From positions 992,001 to 1,056,000 of the forward strand of contig NZ_CP042823.1 in NCBI RefSeq assembly GCF_008000895.1: a stretch of DNA of 64,000 nucleotides. The letters are read 5' to 3'. The notes under the pieces are model-generated. The model was not told where the DNA came from. It made no database searches and saw only the letters and a list, made by a program, of their open reading frames with translations. Of this stretch, positions 56,785 to 64,000 are shown one piece after another. The translations under genes were made by a program, and so were the position numbers. How positions within the stretch are numbered: position 1 is the stretch's first letter; each line of letters opens with the position of its first letter. The DNA is from Methylobacterium sp. WL1. Its GTDB lineage: Bacteria; Pseudomonadota; Alphaproteobacteria; Rhizobiales; Beijerinckiaceae.

Positions 56785-57019
56785 TGATGCGTCGCGATAC
56801 GGGCTCCCGAAGGGCCCGAGGCCCTTCGGCGGGGTTCGGGGGGCGCAGCCCCGAACTCGGGCGAAGCCGGACACCAGGGCTCCGCCCCGGACACGCAACG
56901 GGCCGCCGACCCTTTGAAACCGCGACCGTTTCGAGACGCGTCGCGACCGTATCTTGCGCTGCGGCATCCGCTCACCATCTCTAAACCATCCAACCGGATG
57001 GGCTGGAGAGGGCGAGGCG

Positions 57020-57439
57020 ATGGCAGACACCGTACCGGAACTCCGGCCCAAGGTGCCGGATAGCGAGAAGATCACGATCAACCTGGGCTTCGTCGATCTC
57101 GGCCGGGTCGACCTGATGGTCCGCGATGGGTTCTACGCCAACCGCGCCGACTTCATCCGCACCGCGGTGCGCAACCAGCTGGACCGGCAGGAGGAGGCGG
57201 TGCGCCAATCCGTGGCCCGCCGCCAGCTGCGCCTGGGCGTCTCACACTATTCCCGCGCCGCCCTGGAGGCCGCCCGGGATGCCGGCGTGCCCCTGCACAT
57301 CCAGGTCCTCGGCCTCGCCACGGTGGCGACGGACGTCACACCCGAATTGGCGCGCGCCGCCATCGCCTCCGTGGAGGTGCTGGGGGCGTTCCAGGCCAGC
57401 CCCGCGGTCAAGGCCGCCCTGGCCGACCGGATCGCCTGA
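57020..57439 (+). CDS. CopG/ribbon-helix-helix regulator
   Basis: 139 aa. Residues 17-60 form a ribbon-helix-helix DNA-binding module (KITINLGFVDLGRVDLMVRD, GFYANRADFIRTAVRNQLD). The C-terminal part (VPLHIQVLGLATVATDVTPE) may bind a ligand or partner. It lies 71 bp before the PHB-depolymerase-family esterase gene on the same strand and may control it. No toxin partner is adjacent. Confidence 0.78.
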   Translation: MADTVPELRPKVPDSEKITINLGFVDLGRVDLMVRDGFYANRADFIRTAVRNQLDRQEEAVRQSVARRQLRLGVSHYSRAALEAARDAGVPLHIQVLGLATVATDVTPELARAAIASVEVLGAFQASPAVKAALADRIA

Positions 57440-57510
57440 AGAATTTCCCGACCGCACAGCCGGGCGCAGCCGCCGGCCGTGTCCGAACCCCGCCCGCAAG
57501 GAACGACCCG

Positions 57511-58824
57511 ATGAAGCACTTCCCCAAGCTGGACTTTTTGAACTTCGACCTGTCCAAGATGAAGCTCGGCGGGTTCGGAGCCCCCGGCTCGGCCGAGGCC
57601 GAGGGCAAGCGCGCGGCCCGAGCCGCCCGGATGACGGCCGCCATGGGCCGGTTCCAGAGCCAGCAGGCCGACGCCTTCGCCCGCTGGGCCGAGGCGCGCG
57701 AGCGCCCGGCCGAGACGACCGGGGGCGCCCCGATCATCGACATGGAGGCGCCGCAGGCCCCGGCGACGCCTGGACGGCCCCCAAGCCGAGTGCCGAGCCG
57801 GACCACGCCGCCCCACACGTCCCCACACGCCGCCGACATCGCCGCGGCGGTGATGCGGACCGTGCGCGACGGCCTCGCGCGGAGCGGACTCTCCACCGGT
57901 GGTTTCGCGGAGGGCTTCGCGGGAGCCCCCGTGCAGCCCGGACGGCCCGCCACTGCGACCGTGCCGGCCGGCGCCCGGTTCGAGGACAGAACCTTCACGA
58001 CCGCCGCGGGCAGCCGCCGCTACAAGGTGTTCGTGCCGAGCGGCTACACCGGCCAGGCGCTGCCCGTCCTCCTGATGCTGCACGGCTGCACCCAGAACCC
58101 GGACGACTTCGCCGCCGGGACGCGGATGAACCGCCTCGCCGAGGCGCAGACCTTCCTGGTCGCCTATCCGGAGCAACCCCAGTCGGCAAACATGCAGCGC
58201 TGCTGGAACTGGTACGCCACCAGCGACCAGACCCGCGACGCCGGAGAGCCGGCCCTGCTCGCCGGCATCGCCCGGGCGGTGGTGGAGGAGTTCTCGGCCG
58301 ACCCGAACCGGGTCTACGCTGCGGGTCTCTCGGCCGGGGGTGCTACGGCGGCGATCCTGGCGGCGACCTATCCGGACCTGTTCGCGGCGGTGGGCGTCCA
58401 TTCGGGCCTGGCCTGCGGCGCGGCCCGGGACGTTCCCTCGGCCTTCGCCGCCATGAAGGGGCAGGGCAGCGCCCCGGGCCGCAACCGGCAGGCGGTCCCG
58501 ACCATCGTGTTCCACGGCGACATCGATCGCACCGTGCACCCGGCCAACGGCGATCAGGTGGTCGCCCAGGCCATGGCGCCCACGGGCCTCGCCGAGACGG
58601 TCGACCGGGGCACGAGCCCGGGGGGCGTCGCCTACACCCGAACGGTCCGCAAGGACGCCGCCGGCGGGACCCAGCTGGAATACTGGATCTTGCACGGGGC
58701 CGGGCATGCTTGGTCGGGCGGCAGCCCGGACGGCTCGTTCACCGAGCCTCGCGGGCCGGATGCGAGCGCCGAGATGGTCCGGTTCTTCCTCGGCCATGCG
58801 CGCAAGGCGGGTGGCCGAGCCTGA
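57511..58824 (+). CDS. PHB depolymerase-family esterase (LpqC-like)
   Basis: 437 aa alpha/beta hydrolase. The lid-free catalytic domain starts near residue 155 with RRYKVFVPSGY. The oxyanion His is in LMLHGCTQNPDDFAAGTRMN, the nucleophile Ser in the lipase box AAGLSAGGATAA, and the catalytic Asp and His in FHGDIDRTVHP and HGAGHAWSGG. A 150-residue N-terminal Ala/Pro-rich region has no signal peptide. Family members degrade polyhydroxyalkanoate or cell-wall esters; with no signal, an intracellular or non-classical site is open. Confidence 0.85.
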   Translation: MKHFPKLDFLNFDLSKMKLGGFGAPGSAEAEGKRAARAARMTAAMGRFQSQQADAFARWAEARERPAETTGGAPIIDMEAPQAPATPGRPPSRVPSRTTPPHTSPHAADIAAAVMRTVRDGLARSGLSTGGFAEGFAGAPVQPGRPATATVPAGARFEDRTFTTAAGSRRYKVFVPSGYTGQALPVLLMLHGCTQNPDDFAAGTRMNRLAEAQTFLVAYPEQPQSANMQRCWNWYATSDQTRDAGEPALLAGIARAVVEEFSADPNRVYAAGLSAGGATAAILAATYPDLFAAVGVHSGLACGAARDVPSAFAAMKGQGSAPGRNRQAVPTIVFHGDIDRTVHPANGDQVVAQAMAPTGLAETVDRGTSPGGVAYTRTVRKDAAGGTQLEYWILHGAGHAWSGGSPDGSFTEPRGPDASAEMVRFFLGHARKAGGRA

Positions 58825-58844
58825 CCGTCCGGGCGGGACGAGGT

Positions 58845-59336
58845 TCAGTCGGCCTCACCCCCCTCGGGTGCCTCGTCCGAGAGGTCGGCCGAGGGGACCG
58901 GCCGCGACAGGGCCGGCGCATAGGCCCCCGGCATCGTGGCGGTCGTGACCGAGGCGGGTAGGCGCCGTGGGCCCGGCTCGGCGGGGATCAGCGTCGCGCT
59001 TGCCGCGACGAAGCCCGCCAGCGCCCGCAGATCCTCGGGCTGGCGCGGGTCGCGTGAGACGAGCGCCGCGTCGTGCTGCAGGCGCAGGTTGCAGGCCTGC
59101 GACGGCAGACCGCCTGCCGGCGTGCAGGCGTCGTGGCGGGCGCAGGCGGCGTCGAGGGCATCGATCGGCGGCAGCGGCGCGTTGTTGCCGGGGCCGCAAT
59201 AGTTGCCGTGAATCAAGATCTTCGGGCCACCGAACGCCGCCGGCTGGGCATCGGCGGGGACGGCCAGGAACGCCGCCAGGGCGAACGGAGCCGCGGCCAG
59301 GGCGGCAAATCGGGTGGAACGGTTCGGGAGCAACAT
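58845..59336 (-). CDS. Secreted phospholipase A2-like protein
   Basis: 163 aa. Signal peptide at 1-30 (cleavage at ADA-Q). The mature part begins with GNYCGPGNNAPLPPIDALD, followed by AACARHDAC: a Ca-loop-like YCGPG (46-50) and an active-site-like Cys65-x-x-His68-Asp69 pair, as in phospholipase A2. Extra Cys47, Cys71 and Cys82 could form disulfides. It lacks a clear family name. The C-terminal 60 residues look disordered. Activity is inferred from the motif only. Confidence 0.6.
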   Translation of the reverse strand: MLLPNRSTRFAALAAAPFALAAFLAVPADAQPAAFGGPKILIHGNYCGPGNNAPLPPIDALDAACARHDACTPAGGLPSQACNLRLQHDAALVSRDPRQPEDLRALAGFVAASATLIPAEPGPRRLPASVTTATMPGAYAPALSRPVPSADLSDEAPEGGEAD

Positions 59337-59540
59337 GGCGTGGACCTCGCGCGATCTCGCCCCCTCAGGCGGTTCGCATCGGCGGTATCAGACCGTCATT
59401 CAGCCAGAAGTTACCGAACGCGTGGTCGGTTCCCTTGCGACCGTGCCGTGGCCGCATGGCGGGTGGGCTTGCGCACATGCCGATGCTGGCCTCGGCCGCG
59501 CGCCTGCGCCACATAGGTCCGGCGCGTAACGGAGCCGCCC

Positions 59541-60659
59541 ATGACCGCCCGCCTGTTCGAACCGCTCACCCTCGACGCCCTCACGCTCGAGAACCGCATC
59601 CTGATCGCACCGATGTGCCAGTATTCGGCCCGGGACGGCGAGGCCACAGACTGGCACATGATGCATCTCGGCCAGCTGGCGATGTCGGGGGCCGGCCTGC
59701 TGACCCTGGAGGCCACCGCAGTCTCGCCCGAGGCCCGGATCACCGCCTGGGACCTCGGCCTCTACAATGACGGCTGCGAGCGGGCGCTCGGCCGGGTGCT
59801 CGAGGCGGTGCGCGAATACGCCCCGATCCCGATCTGCATCCAGATCGCCCATGCCGGCCGCAAGGCATCGAGCGAGGCGCCCTGGGCCGGCGGCCAGCAG
59901 ATCCCGCCCGAGCAGGCCTATGGCTGGCGCACGGAGGCGCCCTCGGCGGTCGCGCACGGCGAGGCCGAGGTCCCGCCCCACGCCCTCGACGCCGCCGACC
60001 TGAAGCGCGTCCGCGAGCAGTTCGTGGCTACCGCCAAGCGCGCCGTGCGCCTGGGCATCGAGGCCGTGGAGCTGCACGGCGCCCACGGCTACCTGCTGCA
60101 CCAATTCCTATCGCCGATCGCCAACAAGCGCACCGATGCCTATGGCGGCAGCCTCGAGAACCGGATGCGCTTCCCCCTCGAAGTCTACGATGCCGTGCGC
60201 GACGTCGTCCCGGCGGGCAGCCCGGTCTGGCTGCGGGTCTCGGCCACCGACTGGGTCGAGGACGGCTGGGACCTCGACGAGACCGTGGCCCTGGGACAGG
60301 CGCTCAAGCGCGCCGGCTCACCCGCGCTCCACGTCTCGACGGGTGGCGTCTCGCCGAAGCAGGCGATCAAGCTCGGGCCGGGCTACCAAGTGCCCTATGC
60401 CGAGCGGATCAAGGCCGAGACCGGGCTGACCACCATCGCGGTCGGCCTCATCACTGAGGCGCAGCAGGCCGAGACGATCCTGGCCGAGGGCAAGGCCGAC
60501 GCGATCTCGCTGGCCCGGGCCATAATGTACGACCCCCGCTGGCCCTGGCACGCGGCGGCCGAGCTCGGCGCCAAGGTGCACGCCCCGAAGCAGTACTGGC
60601 GCTCGCAGCCGCGGGAATACAAGGACCTGTTCAAGGATACGGCGTTCGGGCAGCGCTAG
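59541..60659 (+). CDS. Old Yellow Enzyme-family NADPH oxidoreductase (YqjM/NamA class)
   Basis: 372 aa FMN barrel enzyme reducing activated C=C bonds. APMCQYSA with Cys26 and Tyr28 places it in the YqjM/thermophilic-like class. His179 and His182 (ELHGAHGYLLHQFLSP) bind the substrate carbonyl. YGGSLENRMRFPLE is diagnostic. SLARAIMYDPRWPWHAA closes it. The ATG at 59541 begins MTARLFEPLTL. Confidence 0.92.
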   Translation: MTARLFEPLTLDALTLENRILIAPMCQYSARDGEATDWHMMHLGQLAMSGAGLLTLEATAVSPEARITAWDLGLYNDGCERALGRVLEAVREYAPIPICIQIAHAGRKASSEAPWAGGQQIPPEQAYGWRTEAPSAVAHGEAEVPPHALDAADLKRVREQFVATAKRAVRLGIEAVELHGAHGYLLHQFLSPIANKRTDAYGGSLENRMRFPLEVYDAVRDVVPAGSPVWLRVSATDWVEDGWDLDETVALGQALKRAGSPALHVSTGGVSPKQAIKLGPGYQVPYAERIKAETGLTTIAVGLITEAQQAETILAEGKADAISLARAIMYDPRWPWHAAAELGAKVHAPKQYWRSQPREYKDLFKDTAFGQR

Positions 60660-60811
60660 AGCGCGCGCAGCCGGCGTAGTTACCGGTTCGGCGCAAGCGA
60701 TCGCGTTGCATCGAGGACTGAGAGCCGTCCCGGATTGCAGCGCGATCGGGAGCGGCTCTGGCGCCGCTCCCGATCAGACCGCGCCCGGCTCCGAAGCCGA
60801 GCGCGGGTCGA

Positions 60812-62911
60812 TCAGGGCGCCGCGGACTCGCCTTCGAGGATCGCGACGCCCCAAGCCGGCAGGTCGATCGGCTTGCCGCGCGTGACCGCCCGACCGCCGA
60901 GGAGTTCGGTGCCGTTCATCATCGCGGGCGTGGCCCGTGCCGCCGCGGAGTAGTTCAACACGTAGCGAACCGGATGCCCGTTCGACAGGGTGCCCCCGCG
61001 AACGACGATCGGCCAGTGCGCCGCGGGAACGTCGATCCCGGCGCGCGTGGCCGCATCCGCCAGGATTTTCTCCGCCAGGGCATCTGTCGGCATGAAGCCC
61101 ACATAGGTGACCTCGCCCGCGCCCCAGCTGTTGCGCGTCACCGCGGCGGCGGCGGGCCAGGACGGGCTCTGGTAGCGCGCCACCACCGTTGCCGTGGTCG
61201 GGGTCAACATCTCCATCCACCAGCGGGCCTTGTTGTCGACAGCGCCGACGCCGAACGGGTCGCCGGCGAGGGATACGCCCTCGGGAACCGTGAACAGCTG
61301 ATAGGTCACCCCTGCCGCCTGCGCGATCCCGCCCGGCTGCGCCGCGAAGCGCACCTTCGTGTTCTCGTCGGAGAAGCCGCTCTTGAAGCTGTAGAGCACG
61401 TGGGCGCCCGCCTTGGCGCATTCATTGAGCTTGGCGATCTCAGCATCGCTCGCCGCGTAGAGCGCCGGCACCACGATCAGCTTGTATTGATCGAGCGGTA
61501 CCGTGGAGGACGGAGAGATCAGATCCACCTCGATGTTCTGCCGGTAAAGCGCATCGTAGAATCCTCGCACCACCTCGTTGTAGGTGACGGGCTTCCGATC
61601 GGCATTGGCCTTGAAGTCGTGCGTGTTGATCTTGAACGAATCGAAGGCGCTCAACGCGGCGTTGCTGACGTAGAGGGCGACGCGGTTCTTCTTCTTCATG
61701 TCGGCGAGCTTCGGCCCGAGCCGCTTGAGATCGGCGCCGATCGTCTTCGCCTCGTCGTAGACCGGGTTGGGCTTGTAGTCCTGCGTCAGCAGCCCGCGCC
61801 AGTAGGTCTCGAACGCGTTCGTGGTCGTGGCCCAGTGCCAGTACTCGACCATCTTCGCACCCGAGGCGAGGTGGCTGAAGGCCTGCAGGCGAAGCTGGCC
61901 AGGAAAGGGCGTCCATTCCGGGAATCCCTGCGCCTGAGTCTCGATCACCAGGTAATTCTCGCCGCCGCGCAGCGAGCGGGCCACGTCGCCGCCGAAGGCG
62001 ATCTCGGTCCCGGTCAGCTTCTCCTGGCTGGGATGGTAGATGTCGATGCCGGCCACATCGAGCGCCTTGGCGGCTTCCCAATGGTTGACGTCCGGCTGGA
62101 TGCCGTAGGAATAGCCGCGCCAGTCGAGGTCGAAATTCTGGGTGACGAACTGGCCGGGACGGGCGTGACGACGGACCAGATCAGCCTGCCACGCGAGGAA
62201 GTCGGTCACGAGCCCCCGCTGGAAAGCCTGGAAGGCGTTCGTCAAACTGGCGTTGATCGACGCGTTGACCGACGGGAAATCGTCCCAGCTGTTGATCCGG
62301 TTGCTCCAGTAGTCGAGCCCCCAAGCCTTGTTGAGCTCGTCGAGGCTCGACCACTTTCTTTTCAGGGCCGCAACGAAGGCGGCCTGGACGTTGGGGCCGC
62401 TGGTTCCGAACGACTTGGTCTCGTTGTCGACCTGGTAGCCGATGACCGCCGGATCGTCCTTCACGTGGGCGATCAGGGCCGCAATGACGCGCTCGGCGGC
62501 TGCGCGATAATGGGGATTGGTGATGTCCATATTCTGCCGCGGACCGTAGGCGCCCGGCTGCAGCAGGATGTCGGGGTGCTGACGCGCCAACCACGTCGGC
62601 ACGGCATAGGTCGGCGTGCCGATGATGACCTTGATGCCTTCACGGTTCATCGCCGCGAGGGTCCTGTCGATCGGGGTGAAATTGAAGACGTTTGGCTGAG
62701 GCTCCAACGTGCCCCACGTGGATTCGGCGATCCGGACGACGGTGATGCCCGCCGCCTTCATCATCCTGGCGTCTTCGTCGACCCGATCGACCGGCGTATA
62801 CTCATCGTAATAGGCCGCGCCGTACAGAATCGTTTGCGGGACTTGCGCCCCCGCCGAACTCGTCGCGATCAGCACAGCTGCGACGCTGCCGAAAAGCCTC
62901 GACCGACTCAT
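60812..62911 (-). CDS. Secreted GH42-family beta-galactosidase-like enzyme
   Basis: 699 aa. Signal peptide 1-22 (cleavage after AGA-Q). GAAYYDEYTP, then ITVVRIAESTWGTLEPQPN are GH42 N-terminal motifs. The acid/base Glu164 is in VDNETKSFG after Asn163, the nucleophile Glu334 in LVIETQAQGFPEW. The C-terminal trimer-interface and sandwich domains follow (VDLISPSSTV, LLGGRAVTRG). It would cleave beta-galactosides in the periplasm or outside. The ATG at 62911 has a GGGGGG SD. A near-consensus sigma70 promoter lies 24 bp upstream. Confidence 0.88.
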   Translation of the reverse strand: MSRSRLFGSVAAVLIATSSAGAQVPQTILYGAAYYDEYTPVDRVDEDARMMKAAGITVVRIAESTWGTLEPQPNVFNFTPIDRTLAAMNREGIKVIIGTPTYAVPTWLARQHPDILLQPGAYGPRQNMDITNPHYRAAAERVIAALIAHVKDDPAVIGYQVDNETKSFGTSGPNVQAAFVAALKRKWSSLDELNKAWGLDYWSNRINSWDDFPSVNASINASLTNAFQAFQRGLVTDFLAWQADLVRRHARPGQFVTQNFDLDWRGYSYGIQPDVNHWEAAKALDVAGIDIYHPSQEKLTGTEIAFGGDVARSLRGGENYLVIETQAQGFPEWTPFPGQLRLQAFSHLASGAKMVEYWHWATTTNAFETYWRGLLTQDYKPNPVYDEAKTIGADLKRLGPKLADMKKKNRVALYVSNAALSAFDSFKINTHDFKANADRKPVTYNEVVRGFYDALYRQNIEVDLISPSSTVPLDQYKLIVVPALYAASDAEIAKLNECAKAGAHVLYSFKSGFSDENTKVRFAAQPGGIAQAAGVTYQLFTVPEGVSLAGDPFGVGAVDNKARWWMEMLTPTTATVVARYQSPSWPAAAAVTRNSWGAGEVTYVGFMPTDALAEKILADAATRAGIDVPAAHWPIVVRGGTLSNGHPVRYVLNYSAAARATPAMMNGTELLGGRAVTRGKPIDLPAWGVAILEGESAAP

Positions 62912-62934
62912 GTTGCCCCCCTTTATTTTGTCTG

Positions 62935-62962
62935 AGTATATCGGGGTTGGGCGCGCGTTCAA
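62935..62962 (-). promoter_or_regulatory. Sigma70-type promoter for the GH42 gene
   Basis: On the minus strand, TTGAAC (62957-62962) and TATACT (62935-62940) lie 16 bp apart. The -10 box ends 24 bases before the ATG at 62911, leaving a short leader with a strong SD. It is one of the better promoters in this G+C-rich window. Confidence 0.55.
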
Positions 62963-63113
62963 GCGCTGACGGGGGTTCCGGACCGCCGGGCAATCGACCT
63001 CACGGCCCCGGCTCGCATGCCTGCCGGTGTCCGGCCACGTGGGGCCTCGTGGGCGTACCGTGATGTGGTCCGGGATCGGATCCGCGGTGACGCAGGATGC
63101 CGAGCGCGCGCCG

Positions 63114-63869
63114 TCAGCGCGCCATCGCCCCGACCAGCGGCCCCAGCGGCCGGCTGATGTCGGAGCGGCCGAGATTCGGCGCGTAGAGGCTGGACACCGT
63201 TCCGTCGAGGAACAGGGCGTTGCGGCAGCCGAGGTCGTCCCGGAACAAGCGGGCGAAGGCCCCGAACGTCACCGGGCGCTCGGAGATGGCGAACACCGCC
63301 ACGCGGCCGTCCTCCTGTACCCCGACGCCGTTGCGGATCTTCTGGCTAGGCCCGTCCGCCGAGATTTTCGGGTGGATCTGGCCGTCGATCACCAGCATCG
63401 GGCCGGATTGGGTCGCGAAGTCGGGCCGGATCTTCGCCCGGAGATAATGTCCGGTGTCGAGCACGCCGGCCTTGTCGCCCTTCAGCCAGAACACGCCGTT
63501 GGGCTTGAGGTGGAAGTTGCCCGGCCCGTCCGCGGTCGAGACGTGCTTCATCTCGCGCCCGTCCTCGACGTAGAGGCCCACCGGCGCCTGCTCCTTGTCG
63601 TACATGCCGGCATTCATCGCGAAGCCGAGGCGGCCGCCCTGCTTCTCGGCGAGGGTCCCCAGGGCACCGTAGGGCCGGCCGTCCTCCTGAAGCCAGAACA
63701 GCCGCACCCGCTGGCGCCGCAGGTCGACGGTGCAGACCGTGAAGCTCTCGCCCTGCGCCTGGACGGCGCGGCAGAGGTCCGGGGCGGCCGGCGCCGCCGC
63801 GGCTCCGCGGCCGAGGGCGACCAGCGCCAGGAGCGCGATCAAGAAGGCGTGAACCGGGCGCGTCGTCAT
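63114..63869 (-). CDS. Phosphodiester glycosidase (NAGPA) family protein
   Basis: 251 aa. Signal peptide at 1-24 (cleavage after AAA). The domain resembles the lysosomal uncovering enzyme and bacterial YigE: FAMNAGMYDKEQAPVGLYVE, then FHLKPNGVFWLKG, RPDFATQSGPMLVIDG, RNGVGV and NALFLDGTVSSLYAP, the last with the family Asp. The ATG at 63869 fits the signal peptide; a GTG at 63890 is possible. The substrate is unknown. Confidence 0.85.
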   Translation of the reverse strand: MTTRPVHAFLIALLALVALGRGAAAAPAAPDLCRAVQAQGESFTVCTVDLRRQRVRLFWLQEDGRPYGALGTLAEKQGGRLGFAMNAGMYDKEQAPVGLYVEDGREMKHVSTADGPGNFHLKPNGVFWLKGDKAGVLDTGHYLRAKIRPDFATQSGPMLVIDGQIHPKISADGPSQKIRNGVGVQEDGRVAVFAISERPVTFGAFARLFRDDLGCRNALFLDGTVSSLYAPNLGRSDISRPLGPLVGAMAR

Positions 63870-64000
63870 CGAGGGTTCCGTGATGCCCACAGGCGGAGAC
63901 GCGGGCCGACGCAGGGGCTCTCACCTGGGAAAACGGCGATTTTGGTGTCCGGAACCGCACCGTCCACGGTCAGGATGGCGCCGGGCTTGCGCCTTGCGGG

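Noticed and set aside
57020..57439. CopG-type protein as antitoxin of a toxin-antitoxin pair
   Set aside because: No small toxin gene adjoins; the next gene is a full-length esterase.
63891..64000. A gene start at the right edge of the window
   Set aside because: No start codon with a convincing family N-terminus is visible in these 110 bases.

Overview
The window is very G+C-rich chromosomal DNA from an alphaproteobacterium, most likely Methylobacterium or Methylorubrum. This rests on family content, not on a database match: a lanthanide-type PQQ alcohol dehydrogenase, a psd-pssA pair, EcfG/NepR general-stress genes, DUF1127 and DUF1236 proteins, an NDUFA9-like protein, and palindromic intergenic repeats. 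No tRNA, rRNA, CRISPR array, prophage, transposase or integrase was seen. The content is mostly housekeeping and catabolic.

Layout. 1-6.6 kb: end of a BKACE-type enzyme, an amino-acid-type binding protein, a divergent aldo/keto reductase-LysR pair, a PQQ alcohol dehydrogenase and a LOG-family hydrolase. 6.8-15.6 kb: a frame-disrupted LysM protein, a MocR regulator, a DUF1127 protein, an Atm1-type ABC exporter, a three-gene NitT/TauT-type ABC importer and a 3-hydroxyisobutyrate dehydrogenase-like enzyme. 16-20.7 kb: phosphatidylethanolamine synthesis (psd, pssA), mscL, then a stress-regulation patch with a stand-alone NepR-like protein, a DUF1236 protein and an ECF sigma factor carrying its own NepR-like N-terminus. 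20.9-32.3 kb (minus strand): a tightly packed respiratory operon, alternative complex III (ActA, ActB, ActC-ActD, ActE, ActF) followed by an A2-type caa3 cytochrome c oxidase. It would carry electrons from quinol to oxygen without a bc1 complex. 32.7-40.5 kb: a degenerate ABC protein, an L,D-transpeptidase, a metallo-hydrolase and two extended-SDR proteins. 40.5-50.7 kb: two divergent acyl-CoA operons. One is nitronate monooxygenase, enoyl-CoA hydratase, IclR and CaiB transferase, joined by ATGA overlaps or near-contacts. The other matches the pimF-pimB-pimC-pimD set for dicarboxylyl-CoA beta-oxidation. 51-64 kb: a TPR lipoprotein, purE-purK, two DUF465 proteins, a PrpE-type synthetase, a CopG regulator, a PHB-depolymerase-family esterase, a secreted PLA2-like protein, an Old Yellow Enzyme, a secreted GH42 enzyme and a phosphodiester glycosidase.

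Six genes (LysM protein, ActCD, ActE, ActF, the degenerate ABC protein, PrpE) show single-base frame breaks, nearly all in short homopolymers. In every case the repaired length is a whole number of codons. This points to base-length errors in the sequence more than to real decay, although the reads would have to confirm it. The most interesting biology is the NepR-sigma fusion with its NepR-like neighbour, the ACIII/caa3 operon with an ActC-ActD fusion, and the ABC protein that has lost its Walker A lysine.
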